A stretch of DNA of 64,000 bases from an uncultured Saprospiraceae bacterium. Lineage in GTDB: Bacteria; Bacteroidota; Bacteroidia; Chitinophagales; Saprospiraceae. The stretch is taken from contig CALJPQ010000031.1 in NCBI GenBank assembly GCA_937980645.1, positions 39,740 to 103,739 on the forward strand. Reading direction: 5' to 3'. Both the position numbers and the translations under genes were made by a program. Positions 56,550 through 64,000 of the stretch are shown here, piece by piece. Within the stretch, counting starts at the first letter, position 1; each line of letters starts with the position of its first letter. A model generated the notes under the pieces. It saw only the letters and a program-made list of their open reading frames with translations, was not told the DNA's origin and did no database searches.

Positions 56550-57770
56550 ATGGCCAACGCATCTGTCCTTTACGCCTGTCCTAATTTTACGGCCAACGCG
56601 GTGCGCTTCATTGACGTCATCAGCAGTCAGCCTGACGTTCGGCTGGGGCTGATTTCCCAAGAACCTGCGAACCTGCTGCTGCCGCACATTCAGCAACGTT
56701 TGGCCGCTTTTCGCCAGGTGTCCGATGTGTTTCACCCCGATACGCTTACCCGTGCAGCACTGTCTTTGGAGAAAGAGATGGGCGGCACGGTGCATGGTAT
56801 CATGGGTGCCGTAGAATCACTTCAGGTGGCCATCGCTATTGTCCGTGAGCGCATGGGTATTCCGGGCATGTTGCCCGAAACAGTGCTCAACTTTCGCGAC
56901 AAGCAGCGGATGAAGGACCTGTTCCGCCAGGCGGGCATTCCCTGTGCGCGTTCCAGCAAAGTAACCGACCGCCGGCAAGCGCACGAATTTGCTGAGGCCT
57001 GCGGCTACTCGGTCGTTGTCAAGCCGCCAGATGGCGCAGGCTCGCTGACCACGTTCTGCGTGAGCACGCCTGCCGAATTAGATGCTGCACTGAACCAGAT
57101 GCCCAACGGCGAAATCCTCCTCGAAGAGTTCGTTATTGGTCAGGAACACGCTTTCGACACCTTCTCGCTGAATGGCCAGCCGCTTTATCATTCCATCGCT
57201 CAATACTATCCCAATCCGTTGGAAGTCATGCGCGAGCCCTGGATCCAGTGGCAGGTCGTTACTCCGCGTGAGGTGGACGCCCCTCAGTACGACGACATCC
57301 GAGCCCTGGCTTTTCGCGCCCTCGAAGTGTTGGGCATGCAAACGGGCGTCAGCCATCTGGAGTGGTTTCGTCGGCCCGACGGCAGTATTGCCATCTCTGA
57401 AGTGGCGGCCCGACCGCCCGGGGCGCAGTTTATGACCCTGACCGGGCGCGCTGCCGACTTCGACGCTGTGCAGGCATGGGCTCGATTGGTGATTTTCGGT
57501 GAGTTCACGCCGCCCCAACGCCAGTATGCCGCCGGTGCCGCCTATCTGCGCGGCCAGGGAAGAGGGCGTGTGCAGGCTGTGCATGGCCTGGACATCGTCG
57601 AACGCGAAGTAGGGCATTTGATTACCGACTTCAAAATCCCGCAAATTGGCCAGGAAGCCCACGGCCACTACGAGGGCGAAGGTTTCATCATCGTGCGCCA
57701 CCCTGATACCGAAGTGGTGCGCCAGGCGCTGTCGCGTATCGTGTCTGTGGTGCGGGTGTACCTCGGCTAA
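56550..57770 (+). CDS. ATP-grasp family ligase of unknown substrate
   Basis: 406 aa. The N-terminal Rossmann-like pre-ATP-grasp region (ASVLYACPNFTANAVRFIDVISSQPDVRLGLISQEPANLL) is followed by the ATP-grasp core: RDKQRMKDLFRQAGIPCARSSK, YSVVVKPPDGAGSLTTF, EILLEEFVIGQEHAFDTF, and the metal-binding end ISEVAARPPGAQFM. The arrangement is that of carboxylate-amine ligases related to carbamoyl-phosphate synthetase and BtrJ-like enzymes. It couples ATP to an acid and an amine or thiol. The small PGDYG-like gene follows after 14 bp and is probably in the same transcript; their joint function is not known. Confidence 0.87.
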   Translation: MANASVLYACPNFTANAVRFIDVISSQPDVRLGLISQEPANLLLPHIQQRLAAFRQVSDVFHPDTLTRAALSLEKEMGGTVHGIMGAVESLQVAIAIVRERMGIPGMLPETVLNFRDKQRMKDLFRQAGIPCARSSKVTDRRQAHEFAEACGYSVVVKPPDGAGSLTTFCVSTPAELDAALNQMPNGEILLEEFVIGQEHAFDTFSLNGQPLYHSIAQYYPNPLEVMREPWIQWQVVTPREVDAPQYDDIRALAFRALEVLGMQTGVSHLEWFRRPDGSIAISEVAARPPGAQFMTLTGRAADFDAVQAWARLVIFGEFTPPQRQYAAGAAYLRGQGRGRVQAVHGLDIVEREVGHLITDFKIPQIGQEAHGHYEGEGFIIVRHPDTEVVRQALSRIVSVVRVYLG

Positions 57771-57784
57771 CGGCTCCCATTCCT

Positions 57785-58270
57785 ATGCTTACCCAGGAAG
57801 AACTACTGGCTAAAGTGCGCCTCCTGCTGGAGCGCGAAGGCCGTATCTATGAGAAAATAACGCGTGTCTTTGCTCGCCCGGCTCGCGAAGGTGAAACCGT
57901 CAAGACGGTAACCGCCGATGGTCCCGAAACAGTGAATATCGCCGAGGCTGGCGACTGGTTAGTGCGCAACCAAACGGAGGCCGGAGAGGCCTACCTGTTG
58001 CCGGCAGAAAAATTTGCTCAACGCTACCAATACCTCCGCCCGGCCGAAGATGACTGGGCCGAGTATCAGGCCACGGGCCGCATCCGCGCGCTCGAACTCA
58101 CGCCCGAATGGCTTCAAGCCTGGCAATTACCCACCGAGTTCGCCTTCATCGCCGCCTGGGGCAGCTCCATGATAGCCCGCCAGGGCGATTTCTTAGCCTG
58201 CCCGGAAGATTTCTCCGAAGTGTATCGCATTGCCCGGGCCGAATTTGAGCAAACCTACAAACCCTGCTGA
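57785..58270 (+). CDS. Small PGDYG-like domain protein
   Basis: 161 aa, soluble. The stretch TVTADGPETVNIAEAGDWLVRNQTEAGEAYLLPAEKFAQRYQYL has the pattern of the PGDYG domain (glycine-aspartate turn followed by a VPAEKF-like motif), although the eponymous PGD reads EAGD. The C-terminal half is tryptophan-rich (LTPEWLQAWQLPTEFAFIAAWGSSM). It starts 14 bp after the ATP-grasp gene on the same strand, suggesting a shared transcript. Enzyme activity is not known. Confidence 0.65.
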   Translation: MLTQEELLAKVRLLLEREGRIYEKITRVFARPAREGETVKTVTADGPETVNIAEAGDWLVRNQTEAGEAYLLPAEKFAQRYQYLRPAEDDWAEYQATGRIRALELTPEWLQAWQLPTEFAFIAAWGSSMIARQGDFLACPEDFSEVYRIARAEFEQTYKPC

Positions 58271-58292
58271 AAACACCGGATAGCACTGTTTA

Positions 58293-59432
58293 TCAGCGCC
58301 AGCGCCGTCCTTTCCACGAATAACGCCGAACCACCAGCGATGCCAGCCCGACCACCGTCAGGTAAATGGTGTGAGTCAGCAGTGCCGTCCAGAAATGGCT
58401 GAGATATTTTTTTTGATGAAAAAAAGCGGTCATTTCGCCAAGCAGCCTTCTGTCGGCCCAGGCTTTGGCACTCAAAAGCAACAGCGCAACACCGCCCAAA
58501 GGTGGGTACCAGGGCGCTAACAGCGCATTGCAAACAACACCGAACGGCACTGCCCACAACAGCGCCAGCACAGCCTGCAGCCGCCGGCTCGTCCAGCCCG
58601 TATTTTTAGTACCCCAGCGCATCCGCTGTTGAAAAAAGGCCCTAACCGTAGGACAGGGCTGCGTTTTCACCGTAGCGTCCGCATTTTTTAAGAAAAAAAC
58701 CTCCTCCACGGGCAGCTTGGCCAGCAGAAACATGTCGTCGCCTGAAGCGCGGTGCGCATTAGCGGCAAAGCCGCCTATGCGCTCGAAGGTGGTCTTTGGG
58801 TAGCAAAGATTGGCACCATTGCCCATAGCGAACCACCGGCGGGCAAGTGCTGCGCCCGTGATGCCCATCGTAGCGGCTACGTCGAGCGCCTGAAAGCGCT
58901 CCCATCCATTGCGCGTCTGGAGTGCAACGGGCGCAACGAGGACGCTGGGCCTCCGCTTTTCATAGGCCGAAGCCAACAGCCAGAGCCAGCGTGGGGGTAC
59001 CAGACAGTCGGCATCAGTGGTAACGATAAGCTCACCGTGTGCACAGGCGATGCCTCGGCTCAGGGCACTCTTTTTGCCCGGTGGCGCAGGAGGCCGGATG
59101 TCGCTCAGGCACAACAGCCGTACTTCATTGGGGTGGGCGGCTGCCAACCTGGCCACGCGCTCGGCCGTGTCGTCTTCGGAATAATCGTCCACCACCACAA
59201 TCTCGCGCAGCGCAGCCGGATAGTTACAGGCCAGAATGGAGCGCACACACGCCTCGATATTTGCCGCCTCATTGCGCGCAGCAATGACGACCGAGATCCG
59301 AACACTGGGCTGGAAGTCCGGAGGCGCTTCCCACAGTGGCATGGAACTCCACATTTGCAGCACAGCCTGCAAAAGCAGAACATAGCTGCATGCCAGAAGC
59401 ACACAGGCCACAATGTAGATGTACAACAGCAT
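58293..59432 (-). CDS. Membrane glycosyltransferase, family 2
   Basis: 379 aa. A membrane segment at the N-terminus (about 5-25) precedes the GT-A domain: ISVVIAARNEAANIEACVRSIL, VDDYSEDDTAE, TTDADCLVPP (DxD metal site) and QQRMRWG (QxxRW). Three C-terminal membrane segments follow (about 285-370), typical of processive or polysaccharide-type GT2 enzymes. The sugar and acceptor are unknown. It lies between a PGDYG-like gene (convergent) and porQ (same strand). Confidence 0.88.
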   Translation of the reverse strand: MLLYIYIVACVLLACSYVLLLQAVLQMWSSMPLWEAPPDFQPSVRISVVIAARNEAANIEACVRSILACNYPAALREIVVVDDYSEDDTAERVARLAAAHPNEVRLLCLSDIRPPAPPGKKSALSRGIACAHGELIVTTDADCLVPPRWLWLLASAYEKRRPSVLVAPVALQTRNGWERFQALDVAATMGITGAALARRWFAMGNGANLCYPKTTFERIGGFAANAHRASGDDMFLLAKLPVEEVFFLKNADATVKTQPCPTVRAFFQQRMRWGTKNTGWTSRRLQAVLALLWAVPFGVVCNALLAPWYPPLGGVALLLLSAKAWADRRLLGEMTAFFHQKKYLSHFWTALLTHTIYLTVVGLASLVVRRYSWKGRRWR

Positions 59433-59442
59433 GCAACACTGG

Positions 59443-60516
59443 TCAGAACAGTTCGCGCACGTTGGTGCTCAGCCCAAAGTGGACGATGCCGCCAGCGATA
59501 TGGTAAGAGGCATAGCCAAAATCCACGCGGAAGCGGCTGACGCGGAAGCCTACGCCTGCGGAGAAGCCGGCCAGACTGCGGAAGTTGCGCACCGTCAGTT
59601 CGCGCCGGCGCAGGTGGTTGTAGCCTAAGCGGATACGGAAGGACTCCGCCTGGCCCAGCAGGAACTCGCCGTTGAAAATGAGGTGCCGAAAAAAGTTGTC
59701 TATGGCCGGATTGCCCTCCGAAGGTTCGCCGCCACCGAAGAGGAGCGGGTTTTGGGGGCGCAAGTTGGGATCGTCGTAGCGGATGTCCCACTGGTGCAGG
59801 TGGTGAGCGATGACGGTGAGGCGGAAGGGCAGGTAGCGCAGGCGTTTGCTGAAGGCCACCTGAAGGTCGAAGGGCAGGTCTTCGCGTACGTCCTGATAGC
59901 GGGCCAGCTGGGTGCCGGCGTTGCGCACAACTGCCGCCATAGAGAACAGGCTGGCCGTATCCACATACAGCACACCTACATCAGCGCTCAGGGCCGAAGC
60001 GCGGTACATATCTAAGGCCGACACGGCAAAACGAGCATTGAGGCCCAACGACCACTTAGGGCTGAGCTGACGTGCAGCGCCGAGGGTAAAGGCCGTCTCG
60101 GCAGCGCGCACCTGTCCCTGAATGTTGCCGAACTCGTCGGCCATCGGAATGTCGCCGTAGCCTACGTGCTGGATAGCGGCGTGCAACGTCGCATCCAGCA
60201 CTCCGACATGGTGAGCGTAGGCCGCATAGCTGTGCTGGATGCCGGCCAGCAGGAAGTTGTGCTGCAGCGACGACTGACCGTTCATGGCCGGATTAAGGGC
60301 CGCCGGGTTGAAGGCAGCCAGCGCTGCGTCGTCGTCGCGTACCGAAAGCACGACACCACCCAGCGCCGTAGCGCGCGCAGAGGGTGAAAGCGTCAGAAAC
60401 CTGAAGACGTGCTGCCCGCCCGTAACCTGGGCAAAAGCAGGCGGTTGGGCCGCCAGGAGCAAAAGCATAAGTACCCGGAACGATTTAGCGGCATGGCGTA
60501 ATGATGGCGTTGGCAT
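59443..60516 (-). CDS. porQ: Type IX secretion system protein PorQ
   Basis: 357 aa. A signal peptide ends PAFAQ (about residue 30). GGQHVFRFLTLSPSARATALGGVVLSVRDDDAALAAFNPAAL is the PorQ/PorV-type start (FadL-like barrel); later beta strands include FNGEFLLGQAESFRIRLGYNHLRRRELTVRNFRSLAGFSAGVGFRVS, ending in FGLSTNVREL with a terminal Phe. PorQ works with PorV/PorU/PorZ in the surface attachment of type IX cargo proteins. Adjacent genes do not encode other known T9SS parts. Confidence 0.85.
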   Translation of the reverse strand: MPTPSLRHAAKSFRVLMLLLLAAQPPAFAQVTGGQHVFRFLTLSPSARATALGGVVLSVRDDDAALAAFNPAALNPAMNGQSSLQHNFLLAGIQHSYAAYAHHVGVLDATLHAAIQHVGYGDIPMADEFGNIQGQVRAAETAFTLGAARQLSPKWSLGLNARFAVSALDMYRASALSADVGVLYVDTASLFSMAAVVRNAGTQLARYQDVREDLPFDLQVAFSKRLRYLPFRLTVIAHHLHQWDIRYDDPNLRPQNPLLFGGGEPSEGNPAIDNFFRHLIFNGEFLLGQAESFRIRLGYNHLRRRELTVRNFRSLAGFSAGVGFRVSRFRVDFGYASYHIAGGIVHFGLSTNVRELF

Positions 60517-60550
60517 GGTTAATTCCCAAAATGATAGTGGAAGACATAGC

Positions 60551-60595
60551 GCTGCAGGCCTTTATTGGCCTGCAGCGGTGGAGTCGCGACTCCAC
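60551..60595. repeat. Two adjacent perfect inverted repeats at the end of the MORN-like gene
   Basis: GCTGCAGGCC and GGCCTGCAGC (60551-60576) form a 10-bp stem with a TTTATT loop. Beside it GTGGAGTCGCGACTCCAC (60578-60595) is an 18-bp perfect palindrome. They overlap the last codons of the MORN-repeat gene and sit 35 bp before the porQ start (both genes on the minus strand). A termination or processing signal is likely, but there is no T-run. Confidence 0.65.
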
Positions 60596-61194
60596 AGGGT
60601 ACGACACCGTCCCCTTTGGCACCACATCAGGCGTTCGAGTTGCCCGTTGGTGTCGTATAATCGTAGGGTGTCGTGTTCATTATCGCCGTCTATGTAGGCA
60701 CCTTCGGCCTTAATCTGTCCGTTTTCATACCATTCGGTGAAAGGGCCGTTTTCCTCGTTGTCGCGCAGGGTTACCTTTTCGCGCAGGGTGCCGTTGTGGT
60801 ACCAGCGTGTGCTGAGGCCCTGCAGTTTGCCATGCACAAAGGTCTGTTCTAAGTGCTTTTGCCCATTTTCAAAGTAAAGCACCACCGGGCCGTGATGTAC
60901 GCCATGTTCGTAGTGCTCTACCTGTTCGACCTGGCCATCGGGATAGAACAGGGTACGAGTGCCGTGCAGCGTGTCGTTTTCGTAGTGTGCCTCTTCGCGC
61001 AGCTGACCTTTAGCATCGAAGCGCCGGTACAGACCATGTCGGGCATAGTCCTTTTTACGGCGCTCGAAGCGCTCTAATTCACCGTGTTCGTTGCGGACTT
61101 CTACGGTTTCGATGTCGGTGGTGCAGGCGTATAGCAAGCACATCAGCACAAACATAGACAAAATGCGAACCGGTATGATAACTAAGATCGGCAT
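60562..61194 (-). CDS. MORN-like repeat (YwqK-type) lipoprotein
   Basis: 210 aa. The lipobox is LLYAC, at residues 20-24 of the longer start, or about residue 11 if the ATG at 61155 is used. The mature part is a string of the antitoxin-YwqK type repeats (GLYRRFDAKGQLREEAHYENDTLHGTRTLFYPDGQVEQVEHYEHGVHHGPVVLYFENGQ, and further copies), each about 23 residues, with the last being GNxNGP-like. Such repeats mediate structural roles; no enzyme function is implied. Its 3' end carries the inverted repeats at 60551-60595. Confidence 0.85.
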   Translation of the reverse strand: MPILVIIPVRILSMFVLMCLLYACTTDIETVEVRNEHGELERFERRKKDYARHGLYRRFDAKGQLREEAHYENDTLHGTRTLFYPDGQVEQVEHYEHGVHHGPVVLYFENGQKHLEQTFVHGKLQGLSTRWYHNGTLREKVTLRDNEENGPFTEWYENGQIKAEGAYIDGDNEHDTLRLYDTNGQLERLMWCQRGRCRTLWSRDSTAAGQ

Positions 61195-61305
61195 AAGACA
61201 TCGAGCGATTTTTTCCCGACAGCAAAGTTCGATGCAGCAGGCTTACTCCCGTTGCATAAAAGCAACCGACAAGAAACAGGACAGAGCGCCCGGCAAGGCA
61301 CTTCC

Positions 61306-62304
61306 TCAAAACCGCCCTTCCAGAAACGCCTGCACGTCGGCGGCAGATTGTTCGGCATTTTCCTCCTGGGGCCAATGGCCGGTATTTTGGTAGATGCGCA
61401 AGAGGGCTTTTCGGATGCGACGGTGGAATTCGTAGGCGTGTTCGGGCGACAGGACAGCGTCTTCGGCCCCCCACATGATGAGGGTAGGCACGTTAATGTT
61501 CTCCACCAAGTCGGCGGGCGGGCGGTTGTCGCCGGTGGTGGCGCGGTCGGTGAAGGCTTTTCGGTTACCAGCGCGGCGCATCAGGTCGTGGTGGCGGCGC
61601 ACTAAGGTGTTGTTAATGCGGCTATCGTCGGCATAAACTTGCTCCAGAAAGGCCCGCACGGCAGCGCGCGGCGTGATGCGCCACAGCAGGCGGTTGAGTA
61701 TTGGTGTTTTGGCCAGTGTGTGGAGCACAGACGAGTTCTTAGGCTCGAAGCCCGGGGCGTTGCTCAGGATGAGCTTGCGCAGGCGCTGCGGGCGCTGGCT
61801 GGCATAGACCCAGGCAATTTGAGCGCCCAAGCCATTGGCCGCCAGATGAAAGCGCCGCAACTGAAGCGCCTGTGTGAAACGCTCCAGAAAGTCGGCATAC
61901 ATGAAGGCGCTATAGCTGCGCTGCGGGTGTGGCCCCGTCAGGCCGAAGCCGGGCAGGTCGAGGCTGATGACCTGGTACTGTTTCGAGAGCACTTCCGTCC
62001 AGACGGCCCAGGTATGCAGGCTACTGTTGGCGTCATGTAGCAGAACGATGGGTTCACCGCGTCCGCTCATGCGGTAGTGCACAATCATGCCGTCCATTTC
62101 CAGGAAATGCGAGTCCGGATAAGCATAGCGCGCCGCCAGCTCATGCGGAGGGAGGTCGCTGTACCAATTGAGCACCAACCACCCCACCAGCACCAGCACC
62201 AGCGCCCACCGCAACAGTTGCCACACGGAAAAGCGTCGAACGTTGCTTTTGCCGAGTGCAGTCCAAAGGTCAGTCAGAAAGGGTAGCCGTCTGTCCATAG
62301 GCAT
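61306..62304 (-). CDS. Alpha/beta-fold hydrolase-like protein lacking the nucleophile serine
   Basis: 332 aa with an N-terminal membrane anchor (about 30-48). The fold motifs are in order: IVLLHDANSSLHTW (normally HGxxxS), DLPGFGLTGPHPQRSYS, and the nucleophile elbow LAANGLGAQIAWVYA, where residue 158 is Gly (codon GGC) instead of the expected Ser. The acid (MWGAEDAVLSPEHAYEF) and base (QNTGHWPQEENAEQSA) regions remain. The rest looks constrained, so the protein may have lost hydrolysis while keeping a binding role, or use a different nucleophile. It begins immediately after the DUF4199-like gene (1 bp). Confidence 0.85.
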   Translation of the reverse strand: MPMDRRLPFLTDLWTALGKSNVRRFSVWQLLRWALVLVLVGWLVLNWYSDLPPHELAARYAYPDSHFLEMDGMIVHYRMSGRGEPIVLLHDANSSLHTWAVWTEVLSKQYQVISLDLPGFGLTGPHPQRSYSAFMYADFLERFTQALQLRRFHLAANGLGAQIAWVYASQRPQRLRKLILSNAPGFEPKNSSVLHTLAKTPILNRLLWRITPRAAVRAFLEQVYADDSRINNTLVRRHHDLMRRAGNRKAFTDRATTGDNRPPADLVENINVPTLIMWGAEDAVLSPEHAYEFHRRIRKALLRIYQNTGHWPQEENAEQSAADVQAFLEGRF

Positions 62305-62826
62305 CTATCGGGTGGCGCGCCGCGCCAGTACGATGAAAGCGGCCAGCACAAAGCCGCCGATAGCGCCCATGCCAAAGCGCGTGAGCACCGGGCCAAGCGG
62401 TTGCACCGGATTTTCCAGCGCCTTACTGAGTTCGGCCAGCCTCTGACGCAACTGGCTGGCCCCCTGCGGGTCGCCAGTGCCTCGACTCAACTGCGCTTCG
62501 ATGCTCTCCTTCTGCACGAGCAATTCCAGGCGTACCAGCTCCACGTCGGCTAAGTGTAGGCCGTAATAAAAAAGCCAGTAAGCCAGATTGATGAGAATAA
62601 AAACAGCAAAGGGCGCACGCACCTGATGGCGAAACTCACGCTCCGTCCCGTGCTGCACATCGTCGGCATGAGCCGCGCGGTACATGAAGAAAAGGTAAAG
62701 CACCATGGATGCCCATTGCAAACCCGTATGGGTAAACACCTCCCGACCAATGCCGTACAACAGGGCAAAGTAGAGTACGACCACCAGGCCGCCCAGCAGA
62801 CCATTTTGCAGAATGTGGTTTTTCAT
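62305..62826 (-). CDS. DUF4199-like membrane protein
   Basis: 173 aa. Four membrane segments (about 8-25, 33-50, 68-90, 148-170). The first half (NHILQNGLLGGLVVVLYFALLYGIGREVF) has the small-residue-rich first helix of DUF4199 proteins, common in Bacteroidota and of unknown function. A charged cytoplasmic or periplasmic helix (VRLELLVQKESIEAQLSRGTGDPQGASQLRQRLAELSKAL) precedes the last span. It is directly followed (stop to start 1 bp) by the hydrolase-like gene, so both are in one operon; the TACCTTTG element at 62864-62871 lies 38 bp upstream. Confidence 0.72.
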   Translation of the reverse strand: MKNHILQNGLLGGLVVVLYFALLYGIGREVFTHTGLQWASMVLYLFFMYRAAHADDVQHGTEREFRHQVRAPFAVFILINLAYWLFYYGLHLADVELVRLELLVQKESIEAQLSRGTGDPQGASQLRQRLAELSKALENPVQPLGPVLTRFGMGAIGGFVLAAFIVLARRATR

Positions 62827-62863
62827 GTAAAAAATCTCGGATGTCGAACGTCGCTGCGTTGGG

Positions 62864-62871
62864 CAAAGGTA
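62864..62871 (-). promoter_or_regulatory. -7 element upstream of the DUF4199-like/hydrolase operon
   Basis: TACCTTTG on the minus strand, 37 bp before the ATG at 62826. Confidence 0.55.
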
Positions 62872-62942
62872 CGGGCGTTTTGGCTAAGGCTCTGTTTTTC
62901 AGCAATCACCTTACCAATCGGGTAAGTCAAGGGCCTCGTAGT

Positions 62943-63938
62943 TCAGGGTACTTCCAGAGTGCCCAGAATTTTTTGGATAATCGTTTCCTGCTGGATGTTT
63001 TCGGCCTCGGCTTCGTAAGTTAGCCCAATGCGGTGGCGCAGGGCGTCGTAGCTGATGGCGCGCACATCTTCAGGTGTTACGTAGCCGCGCCGGCGCAGGA
63101 AGGCCATGGCGCGCGCCGCCTGTGCCAGGGCGATACTGGCCCGTGGCGAGGCGCCATAGGCAATCAGCGGCCCCAGGCTTTTCAAGCCATAATCGGCCGG
63201 CGTGCGCGTTGCGGCAACGATGTCCAGGATATAGTCCTCGATTTTTTCGTCCATATAAATGCGGTGCAGCACTTCGCGCGCACTCAGCAAGGCACTGCGC
63301 GACACTACCGGCTCCAGACGCGGCATTTCCTGACCCAAGTTGAGGCGCACAATTCGGCGTTCCTCTTCCTTGCTGGGATAGCTAATTTTAATTTTCAATA
63401 GAAAACGATCTACCTGCGCCTCTGGCAGCGGATACGTGCCCTCCTGCTCGATGGGGTTTTGGGTAGCCAGCACCAGAAACGGTTCCTCCAGCGCGAAGGT
63501 CTCGTTGCCGATGGTTACCTGGCGTTCCTGCATGGCTTCCAGCAGGGCGCTTTGCACTTTGGCCGGAGCGCGGTTGATCTCATCAGCCAGCACGAAATGA
63601 GCGAAGATGGGGCCTTTGCGCACACTGAATTCGGCAAGCGCCGGATTGTACACCTGCGTGCCCACAATGTCGGCCGGCAGCAGGTCGGGCGTAAACTGAA
63701 TGCGGCTGAAACGCGCATCCACAGCCTGGGCCAACGCCTTGATGGCCAATGTTTTGGCCAGACCCGGCATGCCTTCCAGCAGAATGTGCCCGCGCGAGAG
63801 CAGGCCAATCAGCAGGCGGTCCATCATGTCGCGCTGGCCAATGATGACTCTGCCCGTCTGGGCGTAGAGCCTGTCCAGAAAAGCACTCTCTTCCTGTATC
63901 CGGCGATTAAGCGCCTCAATATCAATGGGTGGTTGCAT
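62943..63938 (-). CDS. MoxR-family AAA+ ATPase
   Basis: 331 aa. Walker A GMPGLAKT, Walker B ILADEINRAP-type (VLADEINRAPAKVQSALLEAMQERQVTIG), sensor ATQNPIEQEGTYPLPEAQVDRFLLKI, and the C-terminal lid (PRASIALAQAARAMAFLRRRGYVTPEDVRAI). All canonical for MoxR. These ATPases act as chaperones for assembly of metallo- or von Willebrand A-type partners (DUF58/VWA genes), which would be expected upstream or downstream but are not within the window. Its own -7 element lies at 63967. Confidence 0.93.
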   Translation of the reverse strand: MQPPIDIEALNRRIQEESAFLDRLYAQTGRVIIGQRDMMDRLLIGLLSRGHILLEGMPGLAKTLAIKALAQAVDARFSRIQFTPDLLPADIVGTQVYNPALAEFSVRKGPIFAHFVLADEINRAPAKVQSALLEAMQERQVTIGNETFALEEPFLVLATQNPIEQEGTYPLPEAQVDRFLLKIKISYPSKEEERRIVRLNLGQEMPRLEPVVSRSALLSAREVLHRIYMDEKIEDYILDIVAATRTPADYGLKSLGPLIAYGASPRASIALAQAARAMAFLRRRGYVTPEDVRAISYDALRHRIGLTYEAEAENIQQETIIQKILGTLEVP

Positions 63939-63966
63939 ACGGCGGGCGATGTGCGTCTGTGTCCGG

Positions 63967-63974
63967 CAAAGGTA
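63967..63974 (-). promoter_or_regulatory. -7 element upstream of the MoxR gene
   Basis: TACCTTTG on the minus strand, 28 bp before the ATG at 63938. Confidence 0.55.
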
Positions 63975-64000
63975 AAGTCAAATCAAAGTGGCTTCGAGCA

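Noticed and set aside
1..64000. CRISPR array, tRNA or rRNA gene
   Set aside because: No regularly spaced direct repeats of 24-40 bp, no cloverleaf-like tRNA with the GGTTCRA arm and no rRNA-like stretch were noticed; a tRNAscan or Infernal run was not possible here.

Overview
The window looks like a chromosomal segment of a member of the Bacteroidota, probably Saprospiraceae or a related Chitinophagales-type lineage. The evidence is a SusC/SusD pair, a PorQ-type secretion protein (type IX secretion), a DUF4199-like protein, OmpA/PD40 proteins, many lipoproteins, and recurrent TAnnTTTG promoter elements in place of E. coli-type -10 boxes. Most of the window is GC-rich. A block of about 11.7 kb (roughly 36.8-48.5 kb) is clearly AT-richer and looks horizontally acquired and partly decayed.

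Layout. 1-2353: 5' part of a type II topoisomerase A subunit (parC-like, minus), with a leader carrying three palindromes at an exact 25-bp period. 2.6-4.6 kb: fused glycosyltransferase. 4.8-6.9 kb: membrane-anchored periplasmic peptidyl-prolyl isomerase with a strong terminator. 7.1-11.4 kb: hypothetical protein, TolC, a membrane-fusion protein and a small membrane protein. 11.5-17.3 kb: housekeeping genes (YhhN-type protein, ribosome hibernation factor, citrate synthase, PurE, YifB/ComM AAA protein, a 2-oxoglutarate/Fe(II) oxygenase). 17.4-25.5 kb: secreted or envelope proteins (lipoprotein, Asp-box propeller protein, OmpA/PD40 protein), a HAD hydrolase, and a multi-membrane-span glycosyltransferase-like gene broken by two frameshifts and a nonsense codon. 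25.5-36.8 kb: threonine synthase, hydrolase, heme A synthase, FeoB-FeoA, tRNA hydroxylase TrhO, aminotransferase, lipoprotein, Mpo1-like protein, crotonase, LOG protein.

The clearest non-genic signal is a possible replication origin. The 541-bp gap between heme A synthase and feoB (28860-29400) holds eight DnaA-box-like nonamers (one perfect TTATCCACA), an AT-rich tract and an 18-bp palindrome. Two parS-like palindromes (25473 and 26475) lie 3-4 kb away. Together they suggest that oriC and the ParB-loading centromere may be in this window, away from dnaA.

The AT-rich island (36.8-48.5 kb) carries an IS5-like transposase remnant, four tandem lipoproteins related to DUF1254/DUF1214 (one frameshifted), a HAD-phosphatase lipoprotein, an IS1-family remnant, another lipoprotein and an amidohydrolase stub, followed by about 1 kb with no recognisable gene. 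The lipoprotein block is the best candidate for a little-described envelope system.

48.5-64 kb returns to host-like sequence: heptose epimerase, a Deg/HtrA protease, SusC/SusD, ribosomal protein L25, an ATP-grasp enzyme with a small PGDYG-like partner, a GT2 glycosyltransferase, PorQ, a MORN-like repeat lipoprotein, an alpha/beta-hydrolase whose nucleophile serine is replaced by glycine, a DUF4199-like membrane protein and a MoxR ATPase. I found no tRNA, rRNA or CRISPR array by reading.
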